The translations under genes were made by a program, and so were the position numbers. A stretch of DNA of 64,000 bases from CAVSQX01 sp963730225 (GTDB lineage: Bacteria > Planctomycetota > Phycisphaerae > Tepidisphaerales > Tepidisphaeraceae): NCBI GenBank assembly GCA_963730225.1, contig CAVSQX010000004.1, forward strand, positions 372,001 to 436,000. Reading direction: 5' to 3'. The notes beneath the pieces were generated by a model. That model was not told where the DNA came from and made no database searches. It saw only the letters and a program-made list of their open reading frames with translations. Numbering within the stretch: the stretch's first letter is position 1; every line of letters starts with the position of its first letter. Positions 53,199 through 62,788 of this stretch are shown piece by piece.

Positions 53199-55556
53199 AT
53201 GAGCAGGATTCGTGTCGTTCACATTATCAACAGCTTTCAACTCGGTGGCGCCGAGACGATGTTGTGCAATCTTCTGCTGCGCACCGATCTCACTCGCTTT
53301 GAGCCGTCGATCATTTCGCTGATCGACGACATGACGCTGGCCGGCCCGGCTCAAAAGGCGAATGTTCCCATCACCGTTATCGGCATGAAGCCCGGCGTCC
53401 CCGATCCGCGCGGGCTGCTCCGCACCGCCCGAACGCTTCGCCGCCTTCAGCCCGACATCGTGCAAACCTGGATGGATCATTCCAATCTCATCGGTGGCCT
53501 GGCCGCACGCATGGCGACTGGCGCCCCGGTGGTCTGGGGTGTTCATCACGGCCACCACATTCCCGGCGTCGCCAAGCGCATGACCCGCTTCACCGTCTGG
53601 ACCTGCGCCCAGTTATCGCGCCTTCTTCCTTCTCGAATTGTTCTCTGTTCCGAAGAATCGCGCCGCCTCTACACCGCCAACGGTTTTGCGGCCGAAAGGC
53701 TCACCGTCATCCCCAACGGCTTCGACACCGTCAAATTTCATCCCGATGAAGACGCCCGCATCAGCGTCCGCCGGGAACTGAACGTCGATCCGCAAGCCGT
53801 GCTCATTGGTTTCCTCGCTCGCTTCGATCCCAACAAGGATCATTCCAACTTTATCCGCGCCGCGGCCCAACTGGCGGCGCAGCACAACAACGTCCATTTT
53901 GTTCTTTGCGGACACCGCGTCGACAACGACAATTCCGCCCTCACCGGCCAGATCGCCGAACTCGGCTTGACCGATCGTTTCCATCTGCTCGGCGCACGCT
54001 CCGATGCCCCGCGCATCCAGGCGTCCCTGGACATCGCTTCCACCTCTTCCTTCAGCGAAGCCTTTCCCATGACCATCGGCGAAGCGATGTCCTGCGGCGT
54101 GCCATTCGTTGCCACCGATGTCGGCGATTCTGCCCGCATCATCGACACCGCCGGGCGTGTCGTTCCGCCGCGCGATCCCGTCGCACTGGCCAATGCATGG
54201 AACGAACTGGTCTCCATGGGTCGCGCCGGCCGATTGCAGCTCGGCCAAGCCGCCCGAAAACGCATTTGTGCCTTGTTCGCTCTTGAAGCTGTCACTCGCC
54301 AATACGAAGCCGTTTACGATGAGCTGCTCGCCGAGCGGTCGATCATCCATTCTCCGCCGTCCTCGGGCCCCGTTCCCGGATTCAGCGCGGGCTCCTCATC
54401 CCCCGCGCGTCCGCTGCGCGTTCTGATGGTCGTCGAATCCAGCGCGGGCGGCACCGGCCGACACGTCATGGACCTCACTCAGGGACTTCTCGATCGCGGC
54501 TGCGACGTTCACCTGGTTCACTCCACACGCCGAATCGACGGCACCTTCCTTTACCGGCTTGACCAATTCAAATCCCTGCCCGGAATGTCTTTTCCGATAC
54601 ACACCGGGCCGCATCCGAGGGATTGGAGCATTGTCCGCGCGATTCGCCGGTACATGCGCGACCACGGCCCGTTTGATGCCATACACGGCCACAGCTCCAA
54701 GGGCGGCGCACTGGCTCGACTGGCCTCCATCGGCACCGGCGTGCCCGCCTTCTACACCATCCATGGCCTGATCCTCACCGATCCCAAAATGCCGCGCCTG
54801 AGTTGGACGTTCTACTGGAGCATCGAACTTTTCCTCAGCCTGTTTACCTCGCGCATCATCGCCGTCTCCCCCGAGGAACTGCGTGCCGCCGTACAACTCG
54901 GCTACGGCCGCTCCCGCGTTACGCTGGTTCCCAACGGCATCGGGCCGACGCCGCTTACCCCGCGCGAGCAGGCCCGAAAAGACCTGGGCCTCGACAGCGA
55001 AAAATTCGTGATTGGATTTGTCGGCCGGCTGGTCGATCAAAAAGCGCCCCAAGTCCTCATCAGCGCCTTCGCCTCCGTCGCCGCCGCCGTTGACAACGCG
55101 CGTTTGGCACTGGTCGGATCCGGCCCGCTTCAGGACGCCCTGCAACTTCAGGCCAGGCAATTGGGAGTCGCGGAAAAAATCCTCTGGCTCGGCGAACGCA
55201 GCGCCAGCGCCGTGATGGCCGCTTTCGACGTGTTTGCGATCTCCAGCCGGCGCGAAGGCCTGCCCTACGTCGTCCTGGAGGCGATGGCCGCTGGCCTGCC
55301 CATTGTTGCTACCGCCTCTTCGGGCATCGAAAGCCTCGTCGAGCCGCAACTCAACGGCCTGGTCGTTCCTCCCGACGACGCAGGCGCCCTGGCCAACGCC
55401 CTGATCGCCTTGGCCGCCGATCCCCAGCAAGTTCAGCGCTTTGGCCGCTTGTCACGGCAGCGCGCATCGAAATTTACCATCGACGCCATGGTCCGGCAGA
55501 CCTTGGCCACTTATCTCAGCGCCGCCCAGGACGAACCCATGGCTCTTCCGGCATGA
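53199..55556 (+). CDS. Fusion of two family 4 glycosyltransferases
   Basis: A 785-residue protein of two complete GT-B enzymes in tandem. The first, residues 1-385: VVHIINSFQLGGAETMLCNL, VLIGFLARFDPNKDHSNF, SFSEAFPMTIGEAMSCGVPFV. A Ser/Pro linker (about 388-410) joins the second: LRVLMVVESSAGGTGRHVMDL, VIGFVGRLVDQKAPQVLI, SSRREGLPYVVLEAMAAGLPIV. Each half keeps its own E-x7-E-type donor motif, so both should be active and could add two sugars in sequence or alternate sugars processively. The stop overlaps the deacetylase start (ATGA). Confidence 0.9.
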   Translation: MSRIRVVHIINSFQLGGAETMLCNLLLRTDLTRFEPSIISLIDDMTLAGPAQKANVPITVIGMKPGVPDPRGLLRTARTLRRLQPDIVQTWMDHSNLIGGLAARMATGAPVVWGVHHGHHIPGVAKRMTRFTVWTCAQLSRLLPSRIVLCSEESRRLYTANGFAAERLTVIPNGFDTVKFHPDEDARISVRRELNVDPQAVLIGFLARFDPNKDHSNFIRAAAQLAAQHNNVHFVLCGHRVDNDNSALTGQIAELGLTDRFHLLGARSDAPRIQASLDIASTSSFSEAFPMTIGEAMSCGVPFVATDVGDSARIIDTAGRVVPPRDPVALANAWNELVSMGRAGRLQLGQAARKRICALFALEAVTRQYEAVYDELLAERSIIHSPPSSGPVPGFSAGSSSPARPLRVLMVVESSAGGTGRHVMDLTQGLLDRGCDVHLVHSTRRIDGTFLYRLDQFKSLPGMSFPIHTGPHPRDWSIVRAIRRYMRDHGPFDAIHGHSSKGGALARLASIGTGVPAFYTIHGLILTDPKMPRLSWTFYWSIELFLSLFTSRIIAVSPEELRAAVQLGYGRSRVTLVPNGIGPTPLTPREQARKDLGLDSEKFVIGFVGRLVDQKAPQVLISAFASVAAAVDNARLALVGSGPLQDALQLQARQLGVAEKILWLGERSASAVMAAFDVFAISSRREGLPYVVLEAMAAGLPIVATASSGIESLVEPQLNGLVVPPDDAGALANALIALAADPQQVQRFGRLSRQRASKFTIDAMVRQTLATYLSAAQDEPMALPA

Positions 55557-56575
55557 TTGGAAATGATTTGAGTCAGCGCGTTACCAATGCCGTTCAGTAC
55601 CTGGTCCGTGCCGTGGACGCCACCGTCGCGCGCGTCTATCTCAGCGGCGCCCGCGAACGCAGCGCCCTGATCTGCTTCCTTTACCATTCCCTTTTCCGCG
55701 ACCAGCGCGAAATCGATCTGAACATGATCGATCCTCTTCAGCGCACCACCCTCGACAAATTCCGCCAGTTCATTCGCTACTATCTGCGAAATGGATATCA
55801 GTTCGTCACTCCCGCCGACGTCGTTGCCGGTCTGCCCGAGGGCGGCAAATACGCCCTGATCACCTTCGACGACGGATATTTCAACAACACCCTGGCCCTT
55901 CCGATCCTCGAAGAATTCAACGTGCCGGCGACCTTCTTCATTTCCACCGACCACGTTCGCCAAAACCGATGCTTCTGGTGGGACGTGCTTTTCCGGCAGC
56001 GCACTGCACAGGGCGCCTCCAGCGGACAAATCTACCGCGAAGCCGTTGCCCTCAAGCAGGTGCCTACCGAAGAAATCGAGGCCCGGCTCTCCACCGCATT
56101 CGGTCCCCGCGCCTTCGACCCGCGCAGCGATGTCGACCGACCGTTTTCCCCCGCCGAGCTTCGCCGCTTCGCCGCCAGCCCAAGGGTTCACCTGGGAAAC
56201 CACACGGCCCATCACGCCATTCTCACCAATTATTCTCCCGCCGAAATCCGCAACCAGATTCAATCCGCCCAGCAATGGCTCACCGCACTCACCGGCGTCC
56301 GTCCCATCGCCGTCGCCTATCCCAACGGCCAACACGACGACTCCATCCTCGACATCTGTCATGAACAGGGCCTGAAGATCGGCTTCACCGTTCGCCCCGA
56401 AAAGACGCGGTTGCCGCTCAGCCGTTCCAACCTCATGCGTCTGGGCCGATTCGCCACCCACGGCGACGGCGGACACGTCGTCACTCAATGCGTCGCCTAC
56501 CGATCCGATTTTCTCGTGTATGGAAAATTCCGCGACGCCTACCTCCGCGTCGCCCGTGGGCGCGTTGCTCAGTGA
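55553..56575 (+). CDS. Polysaccharide deacetylase (NodB homology)
   Basis: A 340-residue CE4-type enzyme without an obvious signal peptide. NodB motifs: ALITFDDGYFNN (motif 1, catalytic base Asp and metal Asp), LGNHTAHHAIL (motif 2, H-x3-H zinc pair), and VAYPNGQHDDSI (motif 3). It removes N- or O-acetyl groups from sugars. It is coupled by a 4-base overlap to the double glycosyltransferase, so the two probably act on the same glycan, perhaps on the lipid-linked intermediate inside the cell. Confidence 0.88.
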   Translation: MIGNDLSQRVTNAVQYLVRAVDATVARVYLSGARERSALICFLYHSLFRDQREIDLNMIDPLQRTTLDKFRQFIRYYLRNGYQFVTPADVVAGLPEGGKYALITFDDGYFNNTLALPILEEFNVPATFFISTDHVRQNRCFWWDVLFRQRTAQGASSGQIYREAVALKQVPTEEIEARLSTAFGPRAFDPRSDVDRPFSPAELRRFAASPRVHLGNHTAHHAILTNYSPAEIRNQIQSAQQWLTALTGVRPIAVAYPNGQHDDSILDICHEQGLKIGFTVRPEKTRLPLSRSNLMRLGRFATHGDGGHVVTQCVAYRSDFLVYGKFRDAYLRVARGRVAQ

Positions 56576-56620
56576 CAGCCCCCGACGCCCGCGCCCGTGA
56601 GATGCCCGGCGCCCCGGATC

Positions 56621-59600
56621 CTAATTCGTAAATATCCCGCTCAGCACCGCGTTCGGATACGACGCGCTGCTGATCACGATGGTCACCGGATCGCTGATGT
56701 CGTACACGAAATACTTCCCGTTCTGGAAATTCGTCACCCGCTGATACGACAGCGTCGCCCCCGTGACCGCGTCATAAATCCCGACAAACTCCGATCGCTT
56801 ATCTTTTTCGTAATCGGCGAAATACAGCGCAACCTCATGCGTATACGAATCCTGGAAATTCAACGAGATCGTCATGGACGTCGTCGTGTACAAATATGCC
56901 TCGACACGTCCCAGCCCGCTGGCCGTGGTTAGAAGGGCTCGGGGGTCCGAACTCGCCGCGGTGACGATCTTTTCCGTCGCTCCTGCCGTCGAGGTCACGA
57001 TGGGAAGCAACGGCGGCGTGACGTCGAACCCCGGGAAATTGTATCCCGTGATCAAAGAATTAACCGTGCCGTAACCCGCTTCCGGCCAATTGCCTTGCGT
57101 CGTGGTGTCCACGCCCTCAAAGGTCACTTCCTGGCCCGGAGTCGCATCGAAAAATATCCCGCTGATCACCGCATTGCTCTTGCTCGACCCGGTGTTGATC
57201 ACCCGGAAATCCACGCTTCCCGAAGCGTTGAAGGTAACGAAGACGCCTTTGTGGAAGCTGAGAATATCCGTGGAAGCAAGAACATCGCCGGTGGTCGGAT
57301 CGATTTCCTCGATTCGTTCCGATCGATTCTTGTTTTCGTAATCCGCCGCGTACAGCGTCACCTGATGCAGATTGGCGTCGCTGAAGATCAGGTCGATGTC
57401 GAACGAGGTTGAACTGCTCCAGTACGCCGTGATGTTGCGAGCGATGTCGTAATTCTTCGCCAGGGCCGTGGGATTTGCGTTGGCGGCGCTGAGAATTTTG
57501 GTCGTCTCCCCGGTCATGGTCAGCGACGACACATACGTCGCATTGGTATCGGCATTGTTGTCGCCGGCGATTACATCCCCCTGCGAGCCGTACTGATTCC
57601 GCCAGTTCGCACCGCTGATCGTCGTGTTCGTCCCCAGGAACAGCGACGGGCTGGTCGAAACCCCGTCGAAGAATATCCCGCTGAACACCGCGTTGGGACC
57701 ACCTTGGTTCGTGATGGTGATGTCGACATCCCCTTGCAGGTTCCAGACCAGGTATTCGCCCTTGGTGAACTTCGTCACTTCCTCGCTGTCGTAGACCAGT
57801 CCCGTCGCCGGATCGATGACCTGAACCAACTCCGAACGATGTTTCTTATCCAGGTCGGCCACGTACAGGCTCACCTGGTGCGAATTGCCGTCGGTGAAGT
57901 CGATATTGATCGTTTCGCTGGTCGCCGCCGCCTCGTAGGCGCTAACGCGCTCCGCCGGATTCGACTCCCGCTGTAGCGCTGCCGTCTGGCGAGTGGTCGT
58001 GTTTAGAACCACCGGCGTTCCACCGCTGAAGTCTATCGTCGCAAAGCTGGGAAAATCCGTCGTGTCGCCGATGATCGATGCTCCGGCCGACCCGAAATAA
58101 TTCACCCAGTTTCCGCTGCGCGTCGTGTTGGTGGCGACGTGATAATTCAGAACATCCTTCACCGCCGTGTATGCGTCAGCCACCCCCGACGTCGCCACTT
58201 TCGGCTGGGTTCCGTTCACCGACGCCAGTGCCGGATCGAATCGCGCTCCCTGCAACAGCGCCGCCTTCAACTCCGCCGGCGACGCCTGCGGATTCGCCGC
58301 CGCCTCCAACGCAATTATCCCCGCTACCGTGGGGGCCGCATACGACGTGCCGCTTTGGAATCCGTACGGAACCGTGAAGACGCTTGAATCGATTCCGTAA
58401 GGATTGTCCGACGCCGGAGCCAAAGGGGTCCAGAAAAATGTTTGTGCGCCCGTCGAATCGGTCAGCTCATAGGATGGCTCGGTCGAAAGAATATTGACTC
58501 CCGGCGCAGCGATCTGCACCGACGCAGCACCGTAGTTGGAAAAATACGCCAGATTTCCCAGAGCGTCCACCGCCGCCACGGTTATGACATTGCTGTTGTT
58601 CACCGACAGCGACGCTGGCGCCGAGCCCAGGTAGAGTCCCTGATCGTTGTTCTCCCCGTCGTTTCCGGCCGCAACGGCGGCCAAAATCCCCGCCTTTCCC
58701 GCCGCCGCCAACGCCTGACTCTCCAGAATATCAAACGGAAACTTCGCACCACCAATGCTTATATTCATGACAACAATATTCACGCCCTGCGACTTGAGCA
58801 TCACGACATAATTGATGCCGGCGATGATGTCCGCATCCGTCCCTTCCCCGTTCTCATTCAGCACTTTCACCGGCAGTAACGTCGTGTGCCAACTCACTCC
58901 CGATATGCCGATGCCATTGTTGCCAACCGCGCTGATCACTCCCGCCGTTTCGGTCCCATGGCCAAAATCGTCCAGCACGTCGTTGTCGTTGGACACAAAA
59001 TTCCAGCCGTTCACATCGTCGGGAAAATTGGGCTGACCGTTGGGATTCGGATTCTGCCAGACATTTGCCGCCAAATCCGGCTGATTGATATCCATGCCGG
59101 TGTCCAAATCCGCAACAATCACGTCGGACGAGCCGGTCGTTATATCCCACGCCGCCGTCGCATTGATGTCCTGACCCGGCGTGCCGTTGACGTCTTCAAA
59201 TGGCTCGATAACTCCGTCGCCGTTGTAGTCAAACGGCGCCGGCTGCCCCGTGTTGTCCAAGTTGTATTGCTGGCTGAAATAAGCGTCGTTGGGAATTGTT
59301 GCGGCCGCCGTTTCCACGGCATTCGGTTCCGTCGTCCCCATCGCGTTCGGATGAGCCTTGGCCAGCTTTTGGATTTGTGCCGCCGCCAGATCCGAACTGA
59401 ATTGGTAAAACCCGTTCCCACCCAGGCTGGTGATGCCCGTGAATCCCTCTTTGCCCGCCAGCGATAAAAATGCGTTGGGTTCTTTCGTGTACGAGATGTA
59501 TTGACCCTGCACCGCGGCGACCTGCTGGCCATCCCACGTCACATCCACCGTCGTCGGTGTCCCCGCCGACAGCAGCACCCGACCTTCCAACATCTCCGCG

Positions 59601-59697
59601 CGCGATATCCCAGCGGCAGTGCAGCCGTCGCCCCGCGGAGGCGTTTCAATCTGCTCGAAATGCCTGCGCCAATCGCCTTCACCGACCGTTTGCCCAT
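56621..59697 (-). CDS. Secreted subtilase (S8 peptidase) with three C-terminal repeat domains
   Basis: The main open frame starts at ATG 59593 and codes 990 residues, starting MLEGRVLLSAG. A better start is ATG 59697 (GGAGGA eight bases upstream), which gives MGKRSVKAIGAGISSRLKRL and joins the main frame as GYRAEMLEGRVLLS if the CGCGCGCGG run near 59603 has a two-base error. In main-frame numbering the catalytic triad is Asp164 (LDTGMD), His212 (GHGTETAG) and Ser417 (SGTSYAAP), with Asn311 for the oxyanion hole. After it come three copies of about 150 residues, each with a GNW-YG start, QVSLYVADLDKKHRSE-like centre and NAVFSGIFFDG-like end. Function is extracellular proteolysis. Confidence 0.88.
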
Positions 59698-59705
59698 GAA
59701 TGCCT

Positions 59706-59711
59706 TCCTCC
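59706..59711 (-). promoter_or_regulatory. Ribosome binding site GGAGGA that points to a start at 59697
   Basis: On the minus strand GGAGGA lies 8 bases before ATG 59697. The ATG at 59593 has only a GGAG directly touching it, too close to work. The site supports the longer, frameshifted N-terminus of the subtilase. Confidence 0.6.
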
Positions 59712-59900
59712 GGCCTCAGGTCAATCTAGCCCCGAGGCTCCATTCCAACAAATAATCGCGCGGTAACAGCCATCGCCATGGAAACCATTTGCGCTGGAAG
59801 CTGCTGCTGCGGTCCGCGTCGCTGTGCATGGGAAAAACTGACCAACTCCGCAAGGGCTGGAACGGCGTCGCTCACCAAGATACGAATCCGCCCAAAACTG

Positions 59901-61568
59901 TCAATTCCCACCCTTGCGAAACGCCGCTTGGTCCGGCCCGCTTCCGCTGGCCACCGCCCGCCCGTTGGCCGCCAGATGCTCCAGAATTTGATAAACCGTC
60001 TCCGCCGATTCCGCCACTCCGATCTTTTCCGCCAATTGCCCCGCCGTCTGCCCTTCCGTCATCAGGCCCGCCACCGCCTTCCGCTGAATCGCCAGCACGT
60101 CCGCCGCCGCCTTCTTCCCCGCCTCAACTCCCGGCTGGTGATACGCATTCACATTGACCAGCGATCCGTAAAATCCCACCGCCCGCTCAAACAGGGCAAT
60201 CAACACCCCAATCGTGCCCGCATCCACCTTCTGTACCGTGATGGTGATCGATTCCCGGTCATTGCCGAACAACGCCGATCGCGTGCCCAGCAGCAATCCG
60301 TGCAAAAAATCCCCCGCCGTCGCTCCGCTCTCCACTTCGATCGCCTGCCCGCCATCCTGTAGAACCCGAATGAAGGTTACGAAGAAATTATTCACGCCGT
60401 CACGCAGTTGCTGAACATACGCATGTTGATCGGTGGAACCCTTGTTCCCAAAAACGCTGATCCCCTGATCGACGCGCTTGCCGTCCAGGTCCAATCGCTT
60501 GCCCAGCGACTCCATCACCAGTTGCTGCAAATATCGGCTGAACAATAACAGCCGATCCTTGTACGGCAGCACCACCATATCCTTCGCCCCTTTTCCACCG
60601 GTCGCCTGATACCACATCAGCGCGAGCAGCGCCGCAGGATTCTTCAGCGTGTCGTGGACGCGGCTCGCCACATCCATCTTCGCCGCCCCGGCCAGCATCG
60701 CATCGATATCGATTCCCTGAAGCGCCGCCGGCAGCAATCCCACCGCCGACAGTTCGCTGGTTCGTCCGCCGATCCAATCGAACATCGGGAATCGCTCGAT
60801 CCATTTTTCCTTCACCGCCAATTGATCCATCGCCGAACCGGCCATCGTGATCGCCACCACATGTTTGGCGAACTCCAGCCCCGCGGCCTTGTATGCCGCC
60901 GACACGACGATCATTCCATTTCTCGTCTCCGGCGTCCCGCCACTCTTGCTCGTCACGATTGTCAACGTCTCGCCCAGCTTCGATCCGATCGTTTTGAGCA
61001 CCCGCTCGATGCCATCGGGATCGGTGTTGTCGATGAAATGAATCTTCATGCGATCCCCCGGCTCGCCCAGCGCATCGGCCACAAACTCCGGCCCCAACGC
61101 CGATCCGCCAATTCCAATCGACAGCACCTGCGTGAACTTCGCCGCCCCCGGCGGTTTGATCTTGCCGCCATGCACATCCGCCACGAATTTTTTGATCTGC
61201 TGCACCGAGTCGAGAATTTCCCTGCGGATTTGATCGCTGGGCGCCAGCTCCGCCGCACGCAGCCAGTAGTGCCCCACCATTCGTTTCTCATCCGGGTTGG
61301 CGATCGCGCCCTTCTCCAGCGCATCCATCGCCGCATACGCCTTCTGCATCGCCGGCTCCATCTTCGCCAGAAATCCATCGTCGAAGTTCATTCGGCTGAT
61401 ATCGACGGTCATTCCCACGCTTTGCACGATGCAGAGAAATTTTCGATAGCGATTCCAAAGTTCCGTTGCGTTCATGTTTGCTCCGGTCAGGGCCACCCCT
61501 TGGGCATGATTAAGCGCGAAGTCGGCTTTGCCGCCAAGCACTCGGGGCAATTTTTCCTGCCACGCCAT
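59901..61568 (-). CDS. pgi: Glucose-6-phosphate isomerase
   Basis: A 555-residue cytosolic enzyme interconverting glucose-6-phosphate and fructose-6-phosphate. Motifs: LSIGIGGSALGPEFVADAL, TIVTSKSGGTPETRNGM (sugar-phosphate loop), FPMFDWIGGRTSELSAVGLLP, GNKGSTDQHAYVQQLRDG (catalytic Glu/His region). The start at ATG 61568 has AGGAGG five bases upstream; an internal ATG at 61475 would be the family-like start but has a weaker site. It is a lone gene; an A-rich tract upstream (61610-61630 on the minus strand) may boost its promoter. Confidence 0.95.
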   Translation of the reverse strand: MAWQEKLPRVLGGKADFALNHAQGVALTGANMNATELWNRYRKFLCIVQSVGMTVDISRMNFDDGFLAKMEPAMQKAYAAMDALEKGAIANPDEKRMVGHYWLRAAELAPSDQIRREILDSVQQIKKFVADVHGGKIKPPGAAKFTQVLSIGIGGSALGPEFVADALGEPGDRMKIHFIDNTDPDGIERVLKTIGSKLGETLTIVTSKSGGTPETRNGMIVVSAAYKAAGLEFAKHVVAITMAGSAMDQLAVKEKWIERFPMFDWIGGRTSELSAVGLLPAALQGIDIDAMLAGAAKMDVASRVHDTLKNPAALLALMWYQATGGKGAKDMVVLPYKDRLLLFSRYLQQLVMESLGKRLDLDGKRVDQGISVFGNKGSTDQHAYVQQLRDGVNNFFVTFIRVLQDGGQAIEVESGATAGDFLHGLLLGTRSALFGNDRESITITVQKVDAGTIGVLIALFERAVGFYGSLVNVNAYHQPGVEAGKKAAADVLAIQRKAVAGLMTEGQTAGQLAEKIGVAESAETVYQILEHLAANGRAVASGSGPDQAAFRKGGN

Positions 61569-62021
61569 CGCATCCTCCTGCCGCGAATTGGCCGGAAAAG
61601 CAGAGTTTTTATTTTTTGTTTTTTACCGTCGAACGGCTTTGCGCAACGGCGTCCGGGTTTGGCCGGCGGCGGTGGGCCTTGCTTGGCAGATTACCGAGTT
61701 TTACTGAAACCGAAATCTTCGTTCTCATGTCCCGATTCAAACTAGGATTGCCCGATTTTATGGCGATAAGTCATTTGTTTGAAAACGTTTAAAGAATATT
61801 CTGGGCGTGGCGGACGTCGGATTGGAAGGCGAGCCGCCGAATGAATTCAGAGCTGTCGCGATTGATTTTTTACAAGAAACGGAAGCGCAAATGGAACCCG
61901 CGAAACAATGCAGAGCTATCCCAGTCCTTTTCCCCTGTTTCAAAACGACCGGTTTCACTTCGCCCTTTAGTTGCGGTGCTCTCGCGTCCAGTGGCCGCGG
62001 AATCCGAACAATCGAGTTGCC
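61569..62021. other. Intergenic region between pgi and the RAYT unit
   Basis: About 450 bases. It holds the pgi promoter area with an A-rich run and, near 61780-61800, an AT-rich stretch containing AAACGTTT. Short frames here have no family features. Confidence 0.5.
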
Positions 62022-62063
62022 GGAAGCTGAAAAGGTGGGAAGCTGAAAAGGTGACATCCACCG
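62022..62063 (+). repeat. Left REP-like repeat of the RAYT unit, with a 16-base tandem duplication
   Basis: GGAAGCTGAAAAGGTG occurs twice in tandem (62022-62037 and 62038-62053). The second copy runs on into ACATCCACCG, so that GGTG-acatc-CACC can form a hairpin, as in REP sequences. The 26 bases 62038-62063 are an exact inverted match of the right arm. Confidence 0.8.
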
Positions 62064-62102
62064 ATTTGACAATCGGAAGCGAAACAAATAGGCTGTTTGC
62101 TC

Positions 62103-62774
62103 ATGCCTCGCACGTCCCGGGCTGCGATCGGCGGTGTGGTCTATCATGTGCTCAACCGCGGCAACGGGCGCATGAAAATCTTCCGCAAGCCCGGTGATTA
62201 CAAAGCCTTCATCGAATTGATCGCCCAGGCGAAACAGCACGCCGATATCGAGATATTCGGCTTCTGCCTGATGCCGAATCATTGGCACTTGGTCGTGCGT
62301 CCGGCACGGGATGGCGACATGGCCCGATATTTTTCCTGGCTCACTAACACGCACGTCAAGCGGTACCGCAGCCACTATCGTCGCACCAGCGGACACTTGT
62401 ATCAGGGCCGCTACAAAAGTTTTGCCGTCGAGGAGGACGCCTACCTGTTGACGTTGCTTCGATATGTGCAGTCCAATCCGCTGCGGGCCAGGCTGGTCAA
62501 GCGAGCGCAGAACTGGCGCTGGTCGAGCTTGGGTTGCCAGGGTAAATTATCCGCGGCGATCCTGGACGATTGGCCGGTGGATCGGCCGGGCAATTGGACT
62601 GCGCTGGTGAATGAAGCGTTGGTCCCAGTCCAGAACGAGCGACTAAAGGCGAGCTTCCAGCGCGGACGACCGTTGGGAGGTGCGAAATGGACGGCAACGA
62701 TGGCCCAACGAATGGGCTTGCAATACACGCTGAACCCGCGCGGCCGGCCGGAACAAAAGCGAGTGAAATCGTGA
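62103..62774 (+). CDS. REP-associated tyrosine transposase (RAYT, Y1/HUH family)
   Basis: A 223-residue protein from ATG 62103. HUH/Y1 elements: GGVVYHVLNRGNGRMKIF, FCLMPNHWHLVVRP (the HxH metal pair), TNTHVKRYRSHYRRTSGHLYQGRYKSF and LLTLLRYVQSNPLRARLV with the catalytic tyrosine region near YV. These enzymes nick single-stranded REP hairpins and are thought to spread them; unlike IS200 they are usually immobile single genes. It is bracketed by 26-base inverted repeats containing a hairpin, as expected. The C-terminal extension of about 60 residues is basic. Confidence 0.88.
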   Translation: MPRTSRAAIGGVVYHVLNRGNGRMKIFRKPGDYKAFIELIAQAKQHADIEIFGFCLMPNHWHLVVRPARDGDMARYFSWLTNTHVKRYRSHYRRTSGHLYQGRYKSFAVEEDAYLLTLLRYVQSNPLRARLVKRAQNWRWSSLGCQGKLSAAILDDWPVDRPGNWTALVNEALVPVQNERLKASFQRGRPLGGAKWTATMAQRMGLQYTLNPRGRPEQKRVKS

Positions 62775-62788
62775 AACGGTGGATGTCA

